DNA from: a virus | DNA: 31,995 nt | Strand: one strand, 5' to 3' | IMG/VR virus record: IMGVR_UViG_3300030380_001603 | Span: 1-31,995 of that record | Part shown: positions 1-9,334 of the stretch, piece by piece | How positions within the stretch are numbered: the stretch's first letter is position 1 | Layout: every line of letters starts with the position of its first letter | Position numbers and translations under genes: made by a program | Notes under the pieces: model-generated | The model's input: only the letters and a program-made list of their open reading frames with translations | Database searches by the model: none | Told to the model about the DNA's origin: nothing

Positions 1-129
1 AGATACATTTCAAGATATGAAATAAAATCTTATTTTACCAAAACAGGAACTGACCCACAAATCGGTGAAACTGTTACCTACTATATCAATCACAGCACAA
101 CAAACATTGGAGCAACACGCTTCCATTGG
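1..129 (+). repeat. Terminal overlap copy, left (pairs with 31867-31995)
   Basis: Bases 1-77 are identical to 31867-31943. Bases 78-129 align without gaps to 31944-31995 with 10 substitutions, and both copies stay open in the same frame. I read this as the overlap of a circular or permuted genome, with strain variation beyond base 77, rather than a biological terminal repeat. Confidence 0.85.
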
Positions 130-1167
130 CAAAACAGATTGGGCGGCATTGACAGTTACACCTTTGAAGATACTATGATAAAGTCGCTGATGACATCATC
201 AAGTACCTTTGAGCAAACAATATACCCTAAGTTTGGCGACCAACTTGGAGAATCTCCTTCTACAAACTTTTACCTCAACACAGCAAACGAGCAAAGAACA
301 GGAGGCATCACATCTGACCAATACCATTCTGTTGCAAAGTCTAATATCAAGTCATACAGAAATGGTCAGGCAGTATCAAGACCTATAAGCAACAGCGAGA
401 TACCAATGATGGAGGATTTACTTTCATCACCAAGAGTATGGATTGAAGGTGGTTGGATAGGCAGAGAGGTGTTTAGAGATAACTTTGATGTTGTTTTAAG
501 TGAAGATAATTGGCAAAAAACACAAGGAAGCTATGATAATGTTCAATTAACAACTTCCAACAACCACATAGCAGGTTCAGGAAATCTTGTATTTGGAGAT
601 AACTCAGGAAATGATGAATTTCGAGCAGTAAGTAGAAAAAGAATACCATACGACCCAAACAAGATATATGAGATTGAGATAAGAACCAAGAGGTCGGGAA
701 GTGGTGATGGAACTACTTATTGTGGTTTTACGGCTTACAATTCTAGTGGTACTAATCTTGGTATTCACTACCCAACATTAAATAATTACGACCAAATTAG
801 TGATGACGAATGGGAAACTTGGAGGGGTTATGTTTCAGGTTTGGGCGAAAATTCTACTGACAAGGTTGTTAGTCAAAGAAATAATGCTAACAACCCTGCC
901 TATCCAAGTTCTGACGCAGCATTTATTTCTGCCTTTTTTATAGTTGGGTTTGAAGATGAGGAAACGATTACTGAAATAGACTACATAAAGATAACTGAGT
1001 ATGAATCAGACCTTCCTAATACCGAGAGATGGTATTCTACATTGAACAGAAACTACTACATTCCTGTTGTAATCAAGGATTCAACAACTACAATGTTTGA
1101 CAGTAATAATGTGCAGAAAATCACCGTAGATTATATGCACAGTAAAGAGCAAAAAACACTTAAATAA
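1..1167 (+). CDS. Tail protein, C-terminal part (continues from 30901-31995 across the circular join)
   Basis: The reading frame is open from base 1 and ends with TAA at 1165-1167. The first 43 codons repeat, with a few changes, the last 43 codons of the frame starting at 30901, so this is the C-terminal part of one gene of about 710 codons when the ends are joined. The TTG at 139 is internal, not a start. Residues encoded around 463-1010 look like an inserted beta-rich carbohydrate-binding-type domain, set between a segment ending VWIEGGWIGREV and a closing segment with YYIPVVIKDSTTT. The position in the tail block, next to two LamG-bearing genes, suggests a distal-tail or receptor-binding component. 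The exact role is not recognised. The stop overlaps the next ATG in TAATG. Confidence 0.75.
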   Translation, partial: RYISRYEIKSYFTKTGTDPQIGETVTYYINHSTTNIGATRFHWQNRLGGIDSYTFEDTMIKSLMTSSSTFEQTIYPKFGDQLGESPSTNFYLNTANEQRTGGITSDQYHSVAKSNIKSYRNGQAVSRPISNSEIPMMEDLLSSPRVWIEGGWIGREVFRDNFDVVLSEDNWQKTQGSYDNVQLTTSNNHIAGSGNLVFGDNSGNDEFRAVSRKRIPYDPNKIYEIEIRTKRSGSGDGTTYCGFTAYNSSGTNLGIHYPTLNNYDQISDDEWETWRGYVSGLGENSTDKVVSQRNNANNPAYPSSDAAFISAFFIVGFEDEETITEIDYIKITEYESDLPNTERWYSTLNRNYYIPVVIKDSTTTMFDSNNVQKITVDYMHSKEQKTLK

Positions 1168-3737
1168 TGGCTGAGATAAGAGTAGAGATAAGACATTACA
1201 ACACCTCAACATCTTCATTTGATGTTTATGGAGATTTGGATATTGTTTCAAGCGACAACTTTCCATTGTCATTGACTTTCAAAAATTTTGATATTAGAGA
1301 TTTGAACTCAAGGGGTGGTAGCTTTAGTAAGTCTTTCAAAGTTCCTGCCACCAAAAACAACAACAAGATATTTGGTCATATACACAAAGATGGTAACATA
1401 GATACAAAGGGTGTTAAGCGTGATTTAGACTCTATAATTTACTTAGACAACTCTCCTGTAATATCAGGAACTATTAGAATGTCCAAGATTATAAGCAATA
1501 AAGATGTTATAGAGTATGAGTGCGTTTTTCTTGGCGACAATATGAATTGGGCATCAAACATAAAAAACTTAGACTTGAAAGAGCTTAAATTTAGTTCTCA
1601 GTCATACACAAGCTATCCACCTGTACCTGAAGTTCCGTTTACCTTTGAAAATCCTAGGCAAACATTCAAAGATTACGTATTTAATAAAGACAGATTAGTG
1701 TACCCTTTGATTACTGTTGGTGAGAGTGATTCAAGTGCTAACGCTACAATAGATAGCGATTATATTCCCTGTGTTTATATAAAAAATGTTTGGGATAAGA
1801 TATTTCAAGCACAGGGTTATACTGTTTCTTCGACATTTTGTAATAGTGATTTTTTTAGAAACCTCATAATGCCTCTTATATTCCAAAAGCCAAAGGAGAT
1901 TACAGACCTTTCTTTTGGTAGAGTTTCATCTAGTGTTGAAGAAACTATATTTACTTTGGATTACGGTGAAACTGATGAGGGGGTTGCCTACGAAGAGCCA
2001 CGTTCAATAGGGAATCAATCATTCACAATAGATGAGTATGGATATAATGATAGCGACTTTGTTCTTGATTTTATAACTTCTGCTGACACCCTGCAAGATG
2101 ATGCACCACTACAACAAGGTGAAGATACTGACGACTATGGGAACGCACAGTTGGGGATTGAGCATACAGGGGGCTTCAAAAATGGCTTAGTGGTGGCTGC
2201 TCAGGGTAGTGGAACTTTTAACTTAAACGCAGAAGTATCTATTGAATTTCACAGCGATGGTGATGCTAATGCAGGAAGAATGAGCTACCAACTTCAAGTA
2301 TCAATAGCAAAACTTACAAGTGGTGCTGATGATGATGGCACTTTTACGGACTTGGTTGTCCTTCAAAATAACACTGAAACGATATATTTGCATCCTGTAA
2401 CAACACACACCCATCAATTTAATTTAGAAGCTCTTGATGTTTCTGCTGAAGCAGGTGATATTTTTGCCTTGAAAATAAAATTTATACATAAGTATGCCAC
2501 TAATCAACAGGGAATTAATCCTAACACAAATACACTAACTTTAAAAACTAAACCAAACAGCTATTTACAAATAGAGCAAACAGGTTCTTACTTTAATGGT
2601 GAAGAAATAAAGGGTGTTCAGAATATGCTTCCAAAAGGAACTCAAGCTGACTTCGTGAAAGGTTTATCTCAACTGTTCAACCTTCAGTTTAAAACTGACC
2701 CAATATCAAAAATTGTATATGTCGAACCTTACGACCACTTCTATAAATCAACATCAGAAGCCGTTGATTGGTCTGATAAGATAGACTACTCAAAAGATAT
2801 AGAGAATGAGTTTTTGTATGACATAAAATCAAAGATATTATTCAAGTATAAAGATGCTAGTAATGATGGATTGATAAATAGATATAACAAAAGAAATAAT
2901 GTAGATTGGGGTGCTTACCAAGAGATTGACGATAGTGGCAAGTTCGCCACAGGTGAGTTTAAGGTTGAAAATGCTTACTTTTCACCCACCTTTAATTGGG
3001 TAGAGCCAAACTATATTAAGTCAAGTTTAATTGCTCAAAGTCCTTTGATACCAATGTATTTTAGTGAATATAGCGACTTATCAATATCTAGTGCTATCGA
3101 AAGACCTGAAAAGCAGTTTGAGATAGGTGCTAGAATACTTATTAGGGTAGATGATTTTCAGGGTTTGTACTCATCATCAAACGGAAAGAGAATGAGGATG
3201 TATTACAATATAGATAACATTGACAATGATAATATAGGTGGCTATTACTCTTGGAAAAAGGCATCTTTTTGTGCTTTTGACAACTTAAACTCAACAGAGC
3301 CATATGACAGCAATAATACAGCACCATATAACGAACCTGCAATAAGCACCCTTTCTGAACATACAGTATCAGATGGTTATAATGACTTGAAATATAATCT
3401 ATCATTTTCGGATATATCTCACAATACAGTTATAAGTAGTGACAGGGAGGTAAAGAAGGGTTTGTATAGCTTGTATTATTCCAAGATGATTGAGCAGTTA
3501 AAACAAAACCCTAGATTAAAAATAGTTTATCTTAATCTAAAAGTGTCTGATATGATGCTGTTAGATTTTCAGAAGTTGGTATATATAAATGGGGTTTATT
3601 ACAGAATAAACAAAATAATAGACTTTCAGCCACACAAACAGCAATCAACAAAGGTTGAATTGCAGGAATATGTTTTTTTAGGAGATACAACAACACCAAC
3701 TGCATTACATATTGATGTAGAAAATATAAATCTTTAA
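1167..3737 (+). CDS. Large tail protein (distal tail / baseplate-type, 856 aa)
   Basis: A long protein rich in beta-strand-like sequence. Its N-terminus (about residues 35-75) carries FKNFDIRDLNSRGGSFSKSF, a block I associate with minor tail proteins of Bacteroidota phages. The middle (about 290-470) is acidic and rich in D, G and T, like a surface insertion. The C-terminal half has mixed hub-like sequence ending in a K/V-rich strand region. It starts on the TAATG overlap with the upstream tail gene and ends on another TAATG with the LamG gene, so all three are probably translationally coupled. A baseplate hub or distal tail role is inferred from size and position; no enzymatic motif was seen. 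Confidence 0.65.
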   Translation: MAEIRVEIRHYNTSTSSFDVYGDLDIVSSDNFPLSLTFKNFDIRDLNSRGGSFSKSFKVPATKNNNKIFGHIHKDGNIDTKGVKRDLDSIIYLDNSPVISGTIRMSKIISNKDVIEYECVFLGDNMNWASNIKNLDLKELKFSSQSYTSYPPVPEVPFTFENPRQTFKDYVFNKDRLVYPLITVGESDSSANATIDSDYIPCVYIKNVWDKIFQAQGYTVSSTFCNSDFFRNLIMPLIFQKPKEITDLSFGRVSSSVEETIFTLDYGETDEGVAYEEPRSIGNQSFTIDEYGYNDSDFVLDFITSADTLQDDAPLQQGEDTDDYGNAQLGIEHTGGFKNGLVVAAQGSGTFNLNAEVSIEFHSDGDANAGRMSYQLQVSIAKLTSGADDDGTFTDLVVLQNNTETIYLHPVTTHTHQFNLEALDVSAEAGDIFALKIKFIHKYATNQQGINPNTNTLTLKTKPNSYLQIEQTGSYFNGEEIKGVQNMLPKGTQADFVKGLSQLFNLQFKTDPISKIVYVEPYDHFYKSTSEAVDWSDKIDYSKDIENEFLYDIKSKILFKYKDASNDGLINRYNKRNNVDWGAYQEIDDSGKFATGEFKVENAYFSPTFNWVEPNYIKSSLIAQSPLIPMYFSEYSDLSISSAIERPEKQFEIGARILIRVDDFQGLYSSSNGKRMRMYYNIDNIDNDNIGGYYSWKKASFCAFDNLNSTEPYDSNNTAPYNEPAISTLSEHTVSDGYNDLKYNLSFSDISHNTVISSDREVKKGLYSLYYSKMIEQLKQNPRLKIVYLNLKVSDMMLLDFQKLVYINGVYYRINKIIDFQPHKQQSTKVELQEYVFLGDTTTPTALHIDVENINL

Positions 3738-4708
3738 TGAGAAGGATAAAAAGAAGTATAAAACAGTTAGCTGTTATAAATCAAGACACAAAAAAAGATG
3801 TCATCTACGCAACGATTGACAACGTGCTTCAACCTATTGTCTATGATAGAACTTCAGACAATCAAACTGTTATAAAGCAGAATGTTTATATGACGCCTGA
3901 AAGAAGGTTGGCTAGAAGAATTAAGGCATCTAACACAGCATCTACTGCTGTTTCTCAGTTTGAGGGTGATACTATTATAAATCCAATAATTTCATTTGAC
4001 TACAACAGAGGTTTTGCAACGGTTACAAGTGGAAACAATATACAGCTTTGGAAGCCATCTTTTGGTAACAACAACTTGAATCAAACAACAACAGCAAATC
4101 AACCTGACATTGGTTTTGAGGGCAGGGGTGTAAACGGAAAATATCCTGCTTATTTCAAGAGAGATAACTCTGATTTTATGACATTTGATTCCTCTGTAAC
4201 CATCTCAGGAGATTTTACAATGTTCTTTTATATAGAGCCAATAGCAGACCCTTTACACAAGCAATATCGACTGTTGGGAAAGAGTGATGATAACAATATG
4301 TTTATATCAATAGGTGAGTCTTTTAATAAATCTTACAACATTAGCTTTGCTTCAGGAAGTGAATATGAAGCAACAGTTTCAGGTTATTGGCAGCCGTCAA
4401 AAAGGGATTTGCTTATTACTATTCAAAGAAACAACGATAGAGTCATAATAAGAGAGAATGGTGTTCAGATTGAAACAGGAGTAATACCAACATCGGACTT
4501 TGTTTTTGACCAATTTGGAAAGATAGGCAATCTATCAATACCAACCTTTAACGGAAGGTTTTACCACTTCTCTGCCTTTGATGGTTATATTGTAGCTGAG
4601 TTAGAAAAATTAGAAAACTCCATAATGAAAAAAGCTGAACTAGCAGGTAGAGTCGGTAGCGTTCAAGCTGATTATTCGTTTGAAGGAGATGAAATTATAG
4701 AGTTTTAA
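3737..4708 (+). CDS. Tail-associated protein with LamG/concanavalin-like domain
   Basis: A 323-residue protein. The first ~75 residues are basic and probably a docking region. From about residue 85 the sequence has the layout of a laminin-G/concanavalin-type sugar-binding fold: an FDYNRG start, a PAYFKRDNSDFMTFDSS block, then FTMFFYIEP and the strand pair RDLLITIQRNNDRVIIRENG. Family knowledge: such modules on phage tails bind cell-surface or free polysaccharide. A related module sits in the C-terminus of the 29729 gene. The start is fixed by the TAATG overlap. Receptor or glycan adhesion is an inference. Confidence 0.6.
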   Translation: MRRIKRSIKQLAVINQDTKKDVIYATIDNVLQPIVYDRTSDNQTVIKQNVYMTPERRLARRIKASNTASTAVSQFEGDTIINPIISFDYNRGFATVTSGNNIQLWKPSFGNNNLNQTTTANQPDIGFEGRGVNGKYPAYFKRDNSDFMTFDSSVTISGDFTMFFYIEPIADPLHKQYRLLGKSDDNNMFISIGESFNKSYNISFASGSEYEATVSGYWQPSKRDLLITIQRNNDRVIIRENGVQIETGVIPTSDFVFDQFGKIGNLSIPTFNGRFYHFSAFDGYIVAELEKLENSIMKKAELAGRVGSVQADYSFEGDEIIEF

Positions 4709-4713
4709 TAGTT

Positions 4714-5217
4714 ATGAAGAATATACTAAAGACATTTGATAGAACAATAAATGCAATAGGTAAGAAACTTATTGATGGCTTTAGAAATGAGCTTGAGGTT
4801 CAAAATAGTATAGCAACAGGAAAACTTGCAGACTCCATGTTTTATGACCTTGATGAAACTGCCGACTCGATTGAGTTAGTAATTCAGACAAAGGCAAAAT
4901 ATGTTGATATTGTTAACAATGGAATGAAAGCAGGTAATATGCCTAGTCTTACTGCCATCAAGGATTGGATGGATGCTAAGGGGATAAAACATTCAAACGA
5001 GAACGAGAAAGAAAGTGTAGCTTATGCAATAGCTAAAAGAATAAAGATTGAGGGTTTGCCAACGCAAGGTGGTAAGCGACTTTCTTCAACAAGGGAAAAG
5101 ACAAACTTCATAGGAAATGTTGTGAACAGAAGAAGTAAGAAGAATGACAATTCAATACATTCATCAATAGGGAAAGACATAGATAATATATTTAAACAAC
5201 TACCAAAACAAATATAA
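4714..5217 (+). CDS. HK97 gp10-like head-tail joining / tail completion protein (putative)
   Basis: A 167-residue protein with an amphipathic N-terminal helix, a central YVDIVNNGMKAGNMPSL region and a segment near AYAIAKRIKIEGLPTQGG. That arrangement resembles gp10/Mu gpG-type virion morphogenesis proteins, which assemble at the head-tail interface. The C-terminus is basic (RRSKKND). It lies five bases after the LamG gene and overlaps the tape measure start by one base in TAATG, so it belongs to the tail operon. The similarity is judged by eye; a general tail assembly protein is the alternative. Confidence 0.45.
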   Translation: MKNILKTFDRTINAIGKKLIDGFRNELEVQNSIATGKLADSMFYDLDETADSIELVIQTKAKYVDIVNNGMKAGNMPSLTAIKDWMDAKGIKHSNENEKESVAYAIAKRIKIEGLPTQGGKRLSSTREKTNFIGNVVNRRSKKNDNSIHSSIGKDIDNIFKQLPKQI

Positions 5218-7940
5218 TGGCTAGAAAACAAGAATCAGTATATAAGATTAAAGTATTAGGTCTTAATGATGTTAAGTCCTTAAATACTGAGATAGAGAAG
5301 TTAAATGGCAACTACGATAAGTTAAGCAAGGAGAGTGGTAAGGCATCAAAATCAACAGGAGATGTCGGTAAAACTTCAAAAAACACATCTGTTGGTATTA
5401 CAGGAATGACAAAGGCAATAGGTGCTGCTACTATTGCTTTGGTTGCCTTTAACAAAGTGCAAAAGTTTGCTAGAAAGGAACTTCAACAAGCGTTTAATGT
5501 TTTTAAGGGTTATGAGTTTCAGATGCAAAAGGTAAAAGCAATATCAGGTGCAACAACAACTGAATTTACCTCATTAAATAAAACAGCACAAGAATTAGGT
5601 CGTTCAACCTTCTTTACAGCAGAACAAGTGGCTGCGTTACAGCTTAACTTTTCAAAACTAGGTTTTACAGCATCAGAAGTTTTAAATGTTCAAGAAGCTG
5701 CCTTATTGGCTGCCACAGCAACAGGTGAGGACTTAGCAAGAACAGCAACTGTGATTGGCTCTACGATTAGAGGTTTTGGTTTAGATGCTAGTGAGGGTGC
5801 TAGAGTTGCAGATGTTATGGCTGCTTCATTTACAAGCTCTGCTCTTACTCTTGAGAAGTTTCAAACATCAATGACAAAGGTTTCTCCTGTTGCGAAACTG
5901 CTAGGTATGGACTTGGAGGAAACAACTGCTGTTATGGGTGTGCTTACAGATGCAGGTATCGAAGCATCTATCGCAGGTACATCGCTTCGTAACATATTTC
6001 TTAAACTAGGTGACCCTTCATCTGATTTAGCCAAGTCAATCGGCTTTACCGTAAACTCAGGAGAGGATATGGTTCGTGAGTTTAGAAGAATGAGAGATGA
6101 GGGTGTTAACGTTGAGAAGATGCTCAAGGTTGTTGATGTAAGGCAAGTTGCTGCTATATCCACAATGATTGAGCATATTGACAAGATAGAAGAACAAACA
6201 GAAGCATTTAGAAATTCATCAGGTGCTGCTTCTGATATGGCAGGAATTATAGGTGATTCATTGCAGGGTGCTGTATTAAGGTTTCAGTCGGCTATTGATG
6301 GACTAAGAATTGTTTTTGTTGATGCTTTTGCACCTGCTTTACAGGGAGTTATTGATGGTTTTGCTTCTTTCTTTAATAGTGTTGCTAAATTCTTAGAAAT
6401 ACCCCTAGAAGAACAGCTAGCTAGAGATGCTCACAATATGGATGTAATGTTTCAAACTTTGCAAAGAACAAATATAGAGCAAGAAACTAGAAACAGAATA
6501 ATAGGTAGATTAAATAGAGAATATAAAGATTATCTTCCAAACTTGCTAAAGGAAGAATCTACTTTGGATGATATAAAGATAGCTCAAGATGCAGCAAATG
6601 CAGCGATGGAAACTCGCATAAACATGATGGCTGCTGAATCTAAATTGTTAGAGAATAAAAACAGGCAGCTTGAAATAGAAGCTGAAAATGTTAGGTTATC
6701 TCTTGAAGAAACGGATTTACGAGATAAACAATTAGAAAGAAGTGCTGTTACAAATAAAATTGCATCTGAATCGCTACATGGTGTTGATAATGAAATATCA
6801 AACATTAATTTATCACTTACTGAAAATACAAACAAACAAAAAGCAAATAGGCAAGAAATTATAAATCTTAAAAATGAATATGATATTTTGATAAAGGCGT
6901 ATTCTAATTTAGGTGGCTCGATTGATGATTTAATTACAAAAACAGGTGGTGGTAATGGTAGAGTTGACGTTCCATCTGTTATAGGTTTACCTGAAGTTGG
7001 TATTGTTTCAGATAGGATGCAGGAAATAGAAAATGCAATAGCTGACAAAACTGCCGACTTGCAACAACAATATGTAGATGGCAGGATAGCAACGGAAGGG
7101 CAGTTGCAACAAGCTATATTTGATATGAAGTTTGAGATGTATCAAAAAGAACTAGAGCTTGTAAATATGTCATCAGTTGCACATAATGAAGCAGCACAAA
7201 AACTACTTGATTTAGAGGTTAAGAAAAGAACAGAGCAACAAAAGTCTTTTGAAGCAGCTAGAGATGGTTATGAGAAAGAGCAACAAGCATTGGCATTATT
7301 GCAACAAAAAGAAGATGAAAAAATACAAAATGTTATACTAAATGCCCAAACAGCAGAAGAAGCTCTAGCTAATCTTCTAAGCATGAAGATTAATGAGATA
7401 CTGCTAGAAGCAATGGCATCTCTTTGGAAGGATGGTTCTATTCCGTTTTTAGCAAAAGTTGGATTAGCTGTTGGCATGAAAGCATTAATAACACCATTAA
7501 TAAACAATCTACTTGGAGGTGGTGGAGGTGGCGGCTCTGCTAGTGGAGATACCGAACAGTCAGTAAGTGTTCAGTTTGAGAAGGGTGGACTTACAAGAGG
7601 TGGAATGTTTCAGGGTGCATCACACGCAAATGGTGGTGTTAAGTTTAGAGTAGGTGGAACGATACACGAAGCAGAAGGTGGTGAAGCTATAATCAACAAG
7701 AGGTCAACTGCTAAATTTAGACCAATACTATCAGCGATAAACTCCTACAATGGTAATGGTGTTAAGTTTGCTGATGGAGGTATTATATCTCAAGGAGAGA
7801 AGTTTGCGATGGGTGGTGAGCTGAGAAGCGTACAATCAATGGTTAGTGGCTCAACAACTCAAAAGGTTGTCTTAGTTGAAAGTGATGTTACTGAAACTCA
7901 AAACAGAATATCAGCACTTGAAAGTCAATCCTCTTTTTAA
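5217..7940 (+). CDS. Tail tape measure protein (TP901 type)
   Basis: A 907-residue protein. Residues ~95-330 form the TP901-type tape measure core: FQMQKVKAISGATTTEF, LGRSTFFTAEQVAALQLNFS, a run of Ala-rich helices and LTDAGIEASIAGTSLRNIF. The middle (~450-720) is long coiled coil rich in E, K and Q. A hydrophobic stretch (~740-765) is followed by a glycine run and a C-terminal domain with GGLTRGG, HANGGVKFRVGG and EAEGGEAIINKRS, typical tape-measure endings. It sets tail length and forms the tail core; by the usual rule of about 0.15 nm per residue a tail near 130 nm would be expected (inference). It ends just before a promoter for the next gene. Confidence 0.92.
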   Translation: MARKQESVYKIKVLGLNDVKSLNTEIEKLNGNYDKLSKESGKASKSTGDVGKTSKNTSVGITGMTKAIGAATIALVAFNKVQKFARKELQQAFNVFKGYEFQMQKVKAISGATTTEFTSLNKTAQELGRSTFFTAEQVAALQLNFSKLGFTASEVLNVQEAALLAATATGEDLARTATVIGSTIRGFGLDASEGARVADVMAASFTSSALTLEKFQTSMTKVSPVAKLLGMDLEETTAVMGVLTDAGIEASIAGTSLRNIFLKLGDPSSDLAKSIGFTVNSGEDMVREFRRMRDEGVNVEKMLKVVDVRQVAAISTMIEHIDKIEEQTEAFRNSSGAASDMAGIIGDSLQGAVLRFQSAIDGLRIVFVDAFAPALQGVIDGFASFFNSVAKFLEIPLEEQLARDAHNMDVMFQTLQRTNIEQETRNRIIGRLNREYKDYLPNLLKEESTLDDIKIAQDAANAAMETRINMMAAESKLLENKNRQLEIEAENVRLSLEETDLRDKQLERSAVTNKIASESLHGVDNEISNINLSLTENTNKQKANRQEIINLKNEYDILIKAYSNLGGSIDDLITKTGGGNGRVDVPSVIGLPEVGIVSDRMQEIENAIADKTADLQQQYVDGRIATEGQLQQAIFDMKFEMYQKELELVNMSSVAHNEAAQKLLDLEVKKRTEQQKSFEAARDGYEKEQQALALLQQKEDEKIQNVILNAQTAEEALANLLSMKINEILLEAMASLWKDGSIPFLAKVGLAVGMKALITPLINNLLGGGGGGGSASGDTEQSVSVQFEKGGLTRGGMFQGASHANGGVKFRVGGTIHEAEGGEAIINKRSTAKFRPILSAINSYNGNGVKFADGGIISQGEKFAMGGELRSVQSMVSGSTTQKVVLVESDVTETQNRISALESQSSF

Positions 7941-7948
7941 TACCTTTG
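7918..7948 (+). promoter_or_regulatory. Bacteroidota-type promoter, leaderless class
   Basis: TTG at 7918-7920 and TACCTTTG at 7941-7948 are separated by 20 bases, which fits the Bacteroidota -33/-7 consensus TTG...TAnnTTTG. The ATG of the following gene begins only four bases after the -7 element, so transcription would start at or beside the start codon. The -33 part lies inside the end of the tape measure gene. Confidence 0.65.
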
Positions 7949-7952
7949 CGAA

Positions 7953-8270
7953 ATGATAAGACAAAACAGCATTGAGATAGTAAATGAGTTCATAGATATT
8001 ATCTACAAAGAAGTTAAAATAAAATACTCTGAAGAAGCAGGGATAAAAAACGTGCTTAACCATCTTGCTGAAAGAGGTCTTATCGAGCCGAGAAAACTTA
8101 GGGATTTTATGATAATCAAAGACTTTGACAAGATGTTGGAGTTAAACGATGGAAACTATACCTACACCTACATGGACATATCCATAAAGTATGATGTTTC
8201 CGAAAGGACAATACAGAACATAATCTACAAGCACAAAAGGAAGTACAATAAGGATTATAACATTAGATAA
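7953..8270 (+). CDS. Small helix-turn-helix protein, possible transcription regulator
   Basis: A 105-residue protein. The C-terminal third reads as a helix-turn-helix: YMDISIKYDVSERTIQNIIY followed by a basic KHKRKYNK tail, which would be the recognition helix and DNA contact. The N-terminal part is helical and charged. It has its own promoter at 7918-7948 and sits between the tail and head blocks, just before the late-type promoter of the protease gene. Control of head or other late genes is plausible. No family was recognised with certainty. Confidence 0.6.
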   Translation: MIRQNSIEIVNEFIDIIYKEVKIKYSEEAGIKNVLNHLAERGLIEPRKLRDFMIIKDFDKMLELNDGNYTYTYMDISIKYDVSERTIQNIIYKHKRKYNKDYNIR

Positions 8271-8273
8271 CTT

Positions 8274-8308
8274 TTGCGAAGATTTACGATTTTAATTAAT
8301 TAATTTTG
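8274..8308 (+). promoter_or_regulatory. Late-type promoter upstream of head block
   Basis: TTGCGA at 8274-8279 and TAATTTTG at 8301-8308; the ATG of the protease gene follows five bases later. The same arrangement, with identical 27-base start-to-start spacing, occurs before the gene at 28487 (28447 and 28474). The -33 to -7 gap (24 after TTG) is longer than usual, but the matched spacing in two places supports function. Confidence 0.65.
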
Positions 8309-8313
8309 CATTT

Positions 8314-9312
8314 ATGAATAATTGGTACAATATAAAAAATACAGATGAATCTGCTGAAATATCTATCTTTGACGAGATAGGTGACTACGGTACATCTGCA
8401 AAAGATTTCGTTGAGCATATATCAAGTATCGGCAAGAAGGACATTACACTAAGAATCAACTCTGTTGGTGGAAGTGTTTTTGATGGTCTTGCCATATACA
8501 ATGCTTTGCGTTCACATAGTGGTTATGTGCAAATAAAGATTGAGGGTTTGGCTGCTTCTATATCTACTGTTATTGCAATGGCAGGAGATAGCGTAGAAAT
8601 GGCTGAAAACGGATTCTTTATGATACATAACCCATTCGGACAATCGGCAGGGGAAGCTACTGACTTCCGTAAAACTGCTGATTTGCTTGACAAGATAAAA
8701 GATGAAATCATCGAGATATATCAAAGAAAAACAAAACTACCTTATGATGTTTTGTCTAAAATGATGGATGAGGAAACTTGGTTGTCTAGTCAAGAAGCAC
8801 AGGAATTTGGTTTCATTGATGATATTACTGAGCCAATGAGAGTTGCTGCTAAGTTTGATTTATCTAAATTTACTAATGTAGATGAAAGAAAAGTCAAAGA
8901 TGTTTTAGAATTAAATAATAATAAAAAACTTTTTAAAATGACCGAAGAATTAAAAACTTGGTTTAACAGTCTTAAAGAGGAAATCGTTATGGCTGTTAAG
9001 GGAGAGGATGCTACTACTCCTAGCGAAGTTTCTGTTGTTCTTTCTGATAACGAAGATGTTGTAAACAAGTTCACTGAGCTTGAAGAAAATGCACAGTCTT
9101 TGAAAGAGGAAAAAGAAGAACTAGCAGGTCTTGTTGGTGAAAAGGAAAGCACTATTGCTGACCTACAAAACAAGGTTGCTGAGATGGAAGCTAAACTAAA
9201 CAAAAGTGAAGCTACTGAAACTGTTGTAGAAGCAGAACAAGAGCCAACAATTACTCCAACTGAGGAAGTTGTCAACGAGTGGGATGCTTTTGCTAAATCA
9301 ATCTTAAAATAA
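8314..9312 (+). CDS. ClpP-like (S14) prohead protease fused to scaffold
   Basis: Residues 1-~175 are a ClpP-fold serine protease: the GGSVFDGLAIYNAL block, the nucleophile in GLAASISTVIAMAG (Ser82), His105 in MIHNPFGQ and a likely acidic partner in MMDEETWLS (Asp152), followed by EAQEFGFIDDI. Family knowledge: such proteases mature the prohead by cutting scaffold and capsid. From about residue 209 the sequence becomes a Glu/Lys coiled coil (to ~295) and ends in an acidic PT-rich tail, as in scaffolds. An in-frame ATG at 8938 marks the scaffold start (separate entry). It sits just before the major capsid gene, as usual for this pair. Confidence 0.88.
   Translation: MNNWYNIKNTDESAEISIFDEIGDYGTSAKDFVEHISSIGKKDITLRINSVGGSVFDGLAIYNALRSHSGYVQIKIEGLAASISTVIAMAGDSVEMAENGFFMIHNPFGQSAGEATDFRKTADLLDKIKDEIIEIYQRKTKLPYDVLSKMMDEETWLSSQEAQEFGFIDDITEPMRVAAKFDLSKFTNVDERKVKDVLELNNNKKLFKMTEELKTWFNSLKEEIVMAVKGEDATTPSEVSVVLSDNEDVVNKFTELEENAQSLKEEKEELAGLVGEKESTIADLQNKVAEMEAKLNKSEATETVVEAEQEPTITPTEEVVNEWDAFAKSILK
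8938..9312 (+). CDS. Nested in-frame scaffold protein (putative internal start)
   Basis: An ATG at 8938, in frame with the protease gene, would give a 124-residue protein that is almost entirely scaffold: acidic coiled coil plus C-terminal acidic tail ending WDAFAKSILK. The bases before it form an A/T-rich leader (AATAATAATAAAAAACTTTT) like the CTTTTAA-type leaders before 9335 and 10434, while the residues just upstream (NNNKKLFK) look like a spacer. The layout parallels lambda C/Nu3, where scaffold is made from an internal start. The sequence supports the start; its use is inferred. Confidence 0.5.
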   Translation: MTEELKTWFNSLKEEIVMAVKGEDATTPSEVSVVLSDNEDVVNKFTELEENAQSLKEEKEELAGLVGEKESTIADLQNKVAEMEAKLNKSEATETVVEAEQEPTITPTEEVVNEWDAFAKSILK

Positions 9313-9334
9313 TTAACTTTTAAAATAATATAAA
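9313..9334 (+). promoter_or_regulatory. A/T-rich translation leader of major capsid gene
   Basis: TTAACTTTTAAAATAATA at 9313-9330 precedes the capsid ATG. A near copy, TTAACTTTTAATATAATA, begins at 10411 before the gene at 10434. There is no Shine-Dalgarno sequence; A-rich leaders are common in Bacteroidota. Probably a strong initiation region for abundant virion proteins (inference). Confidence 0.45.
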
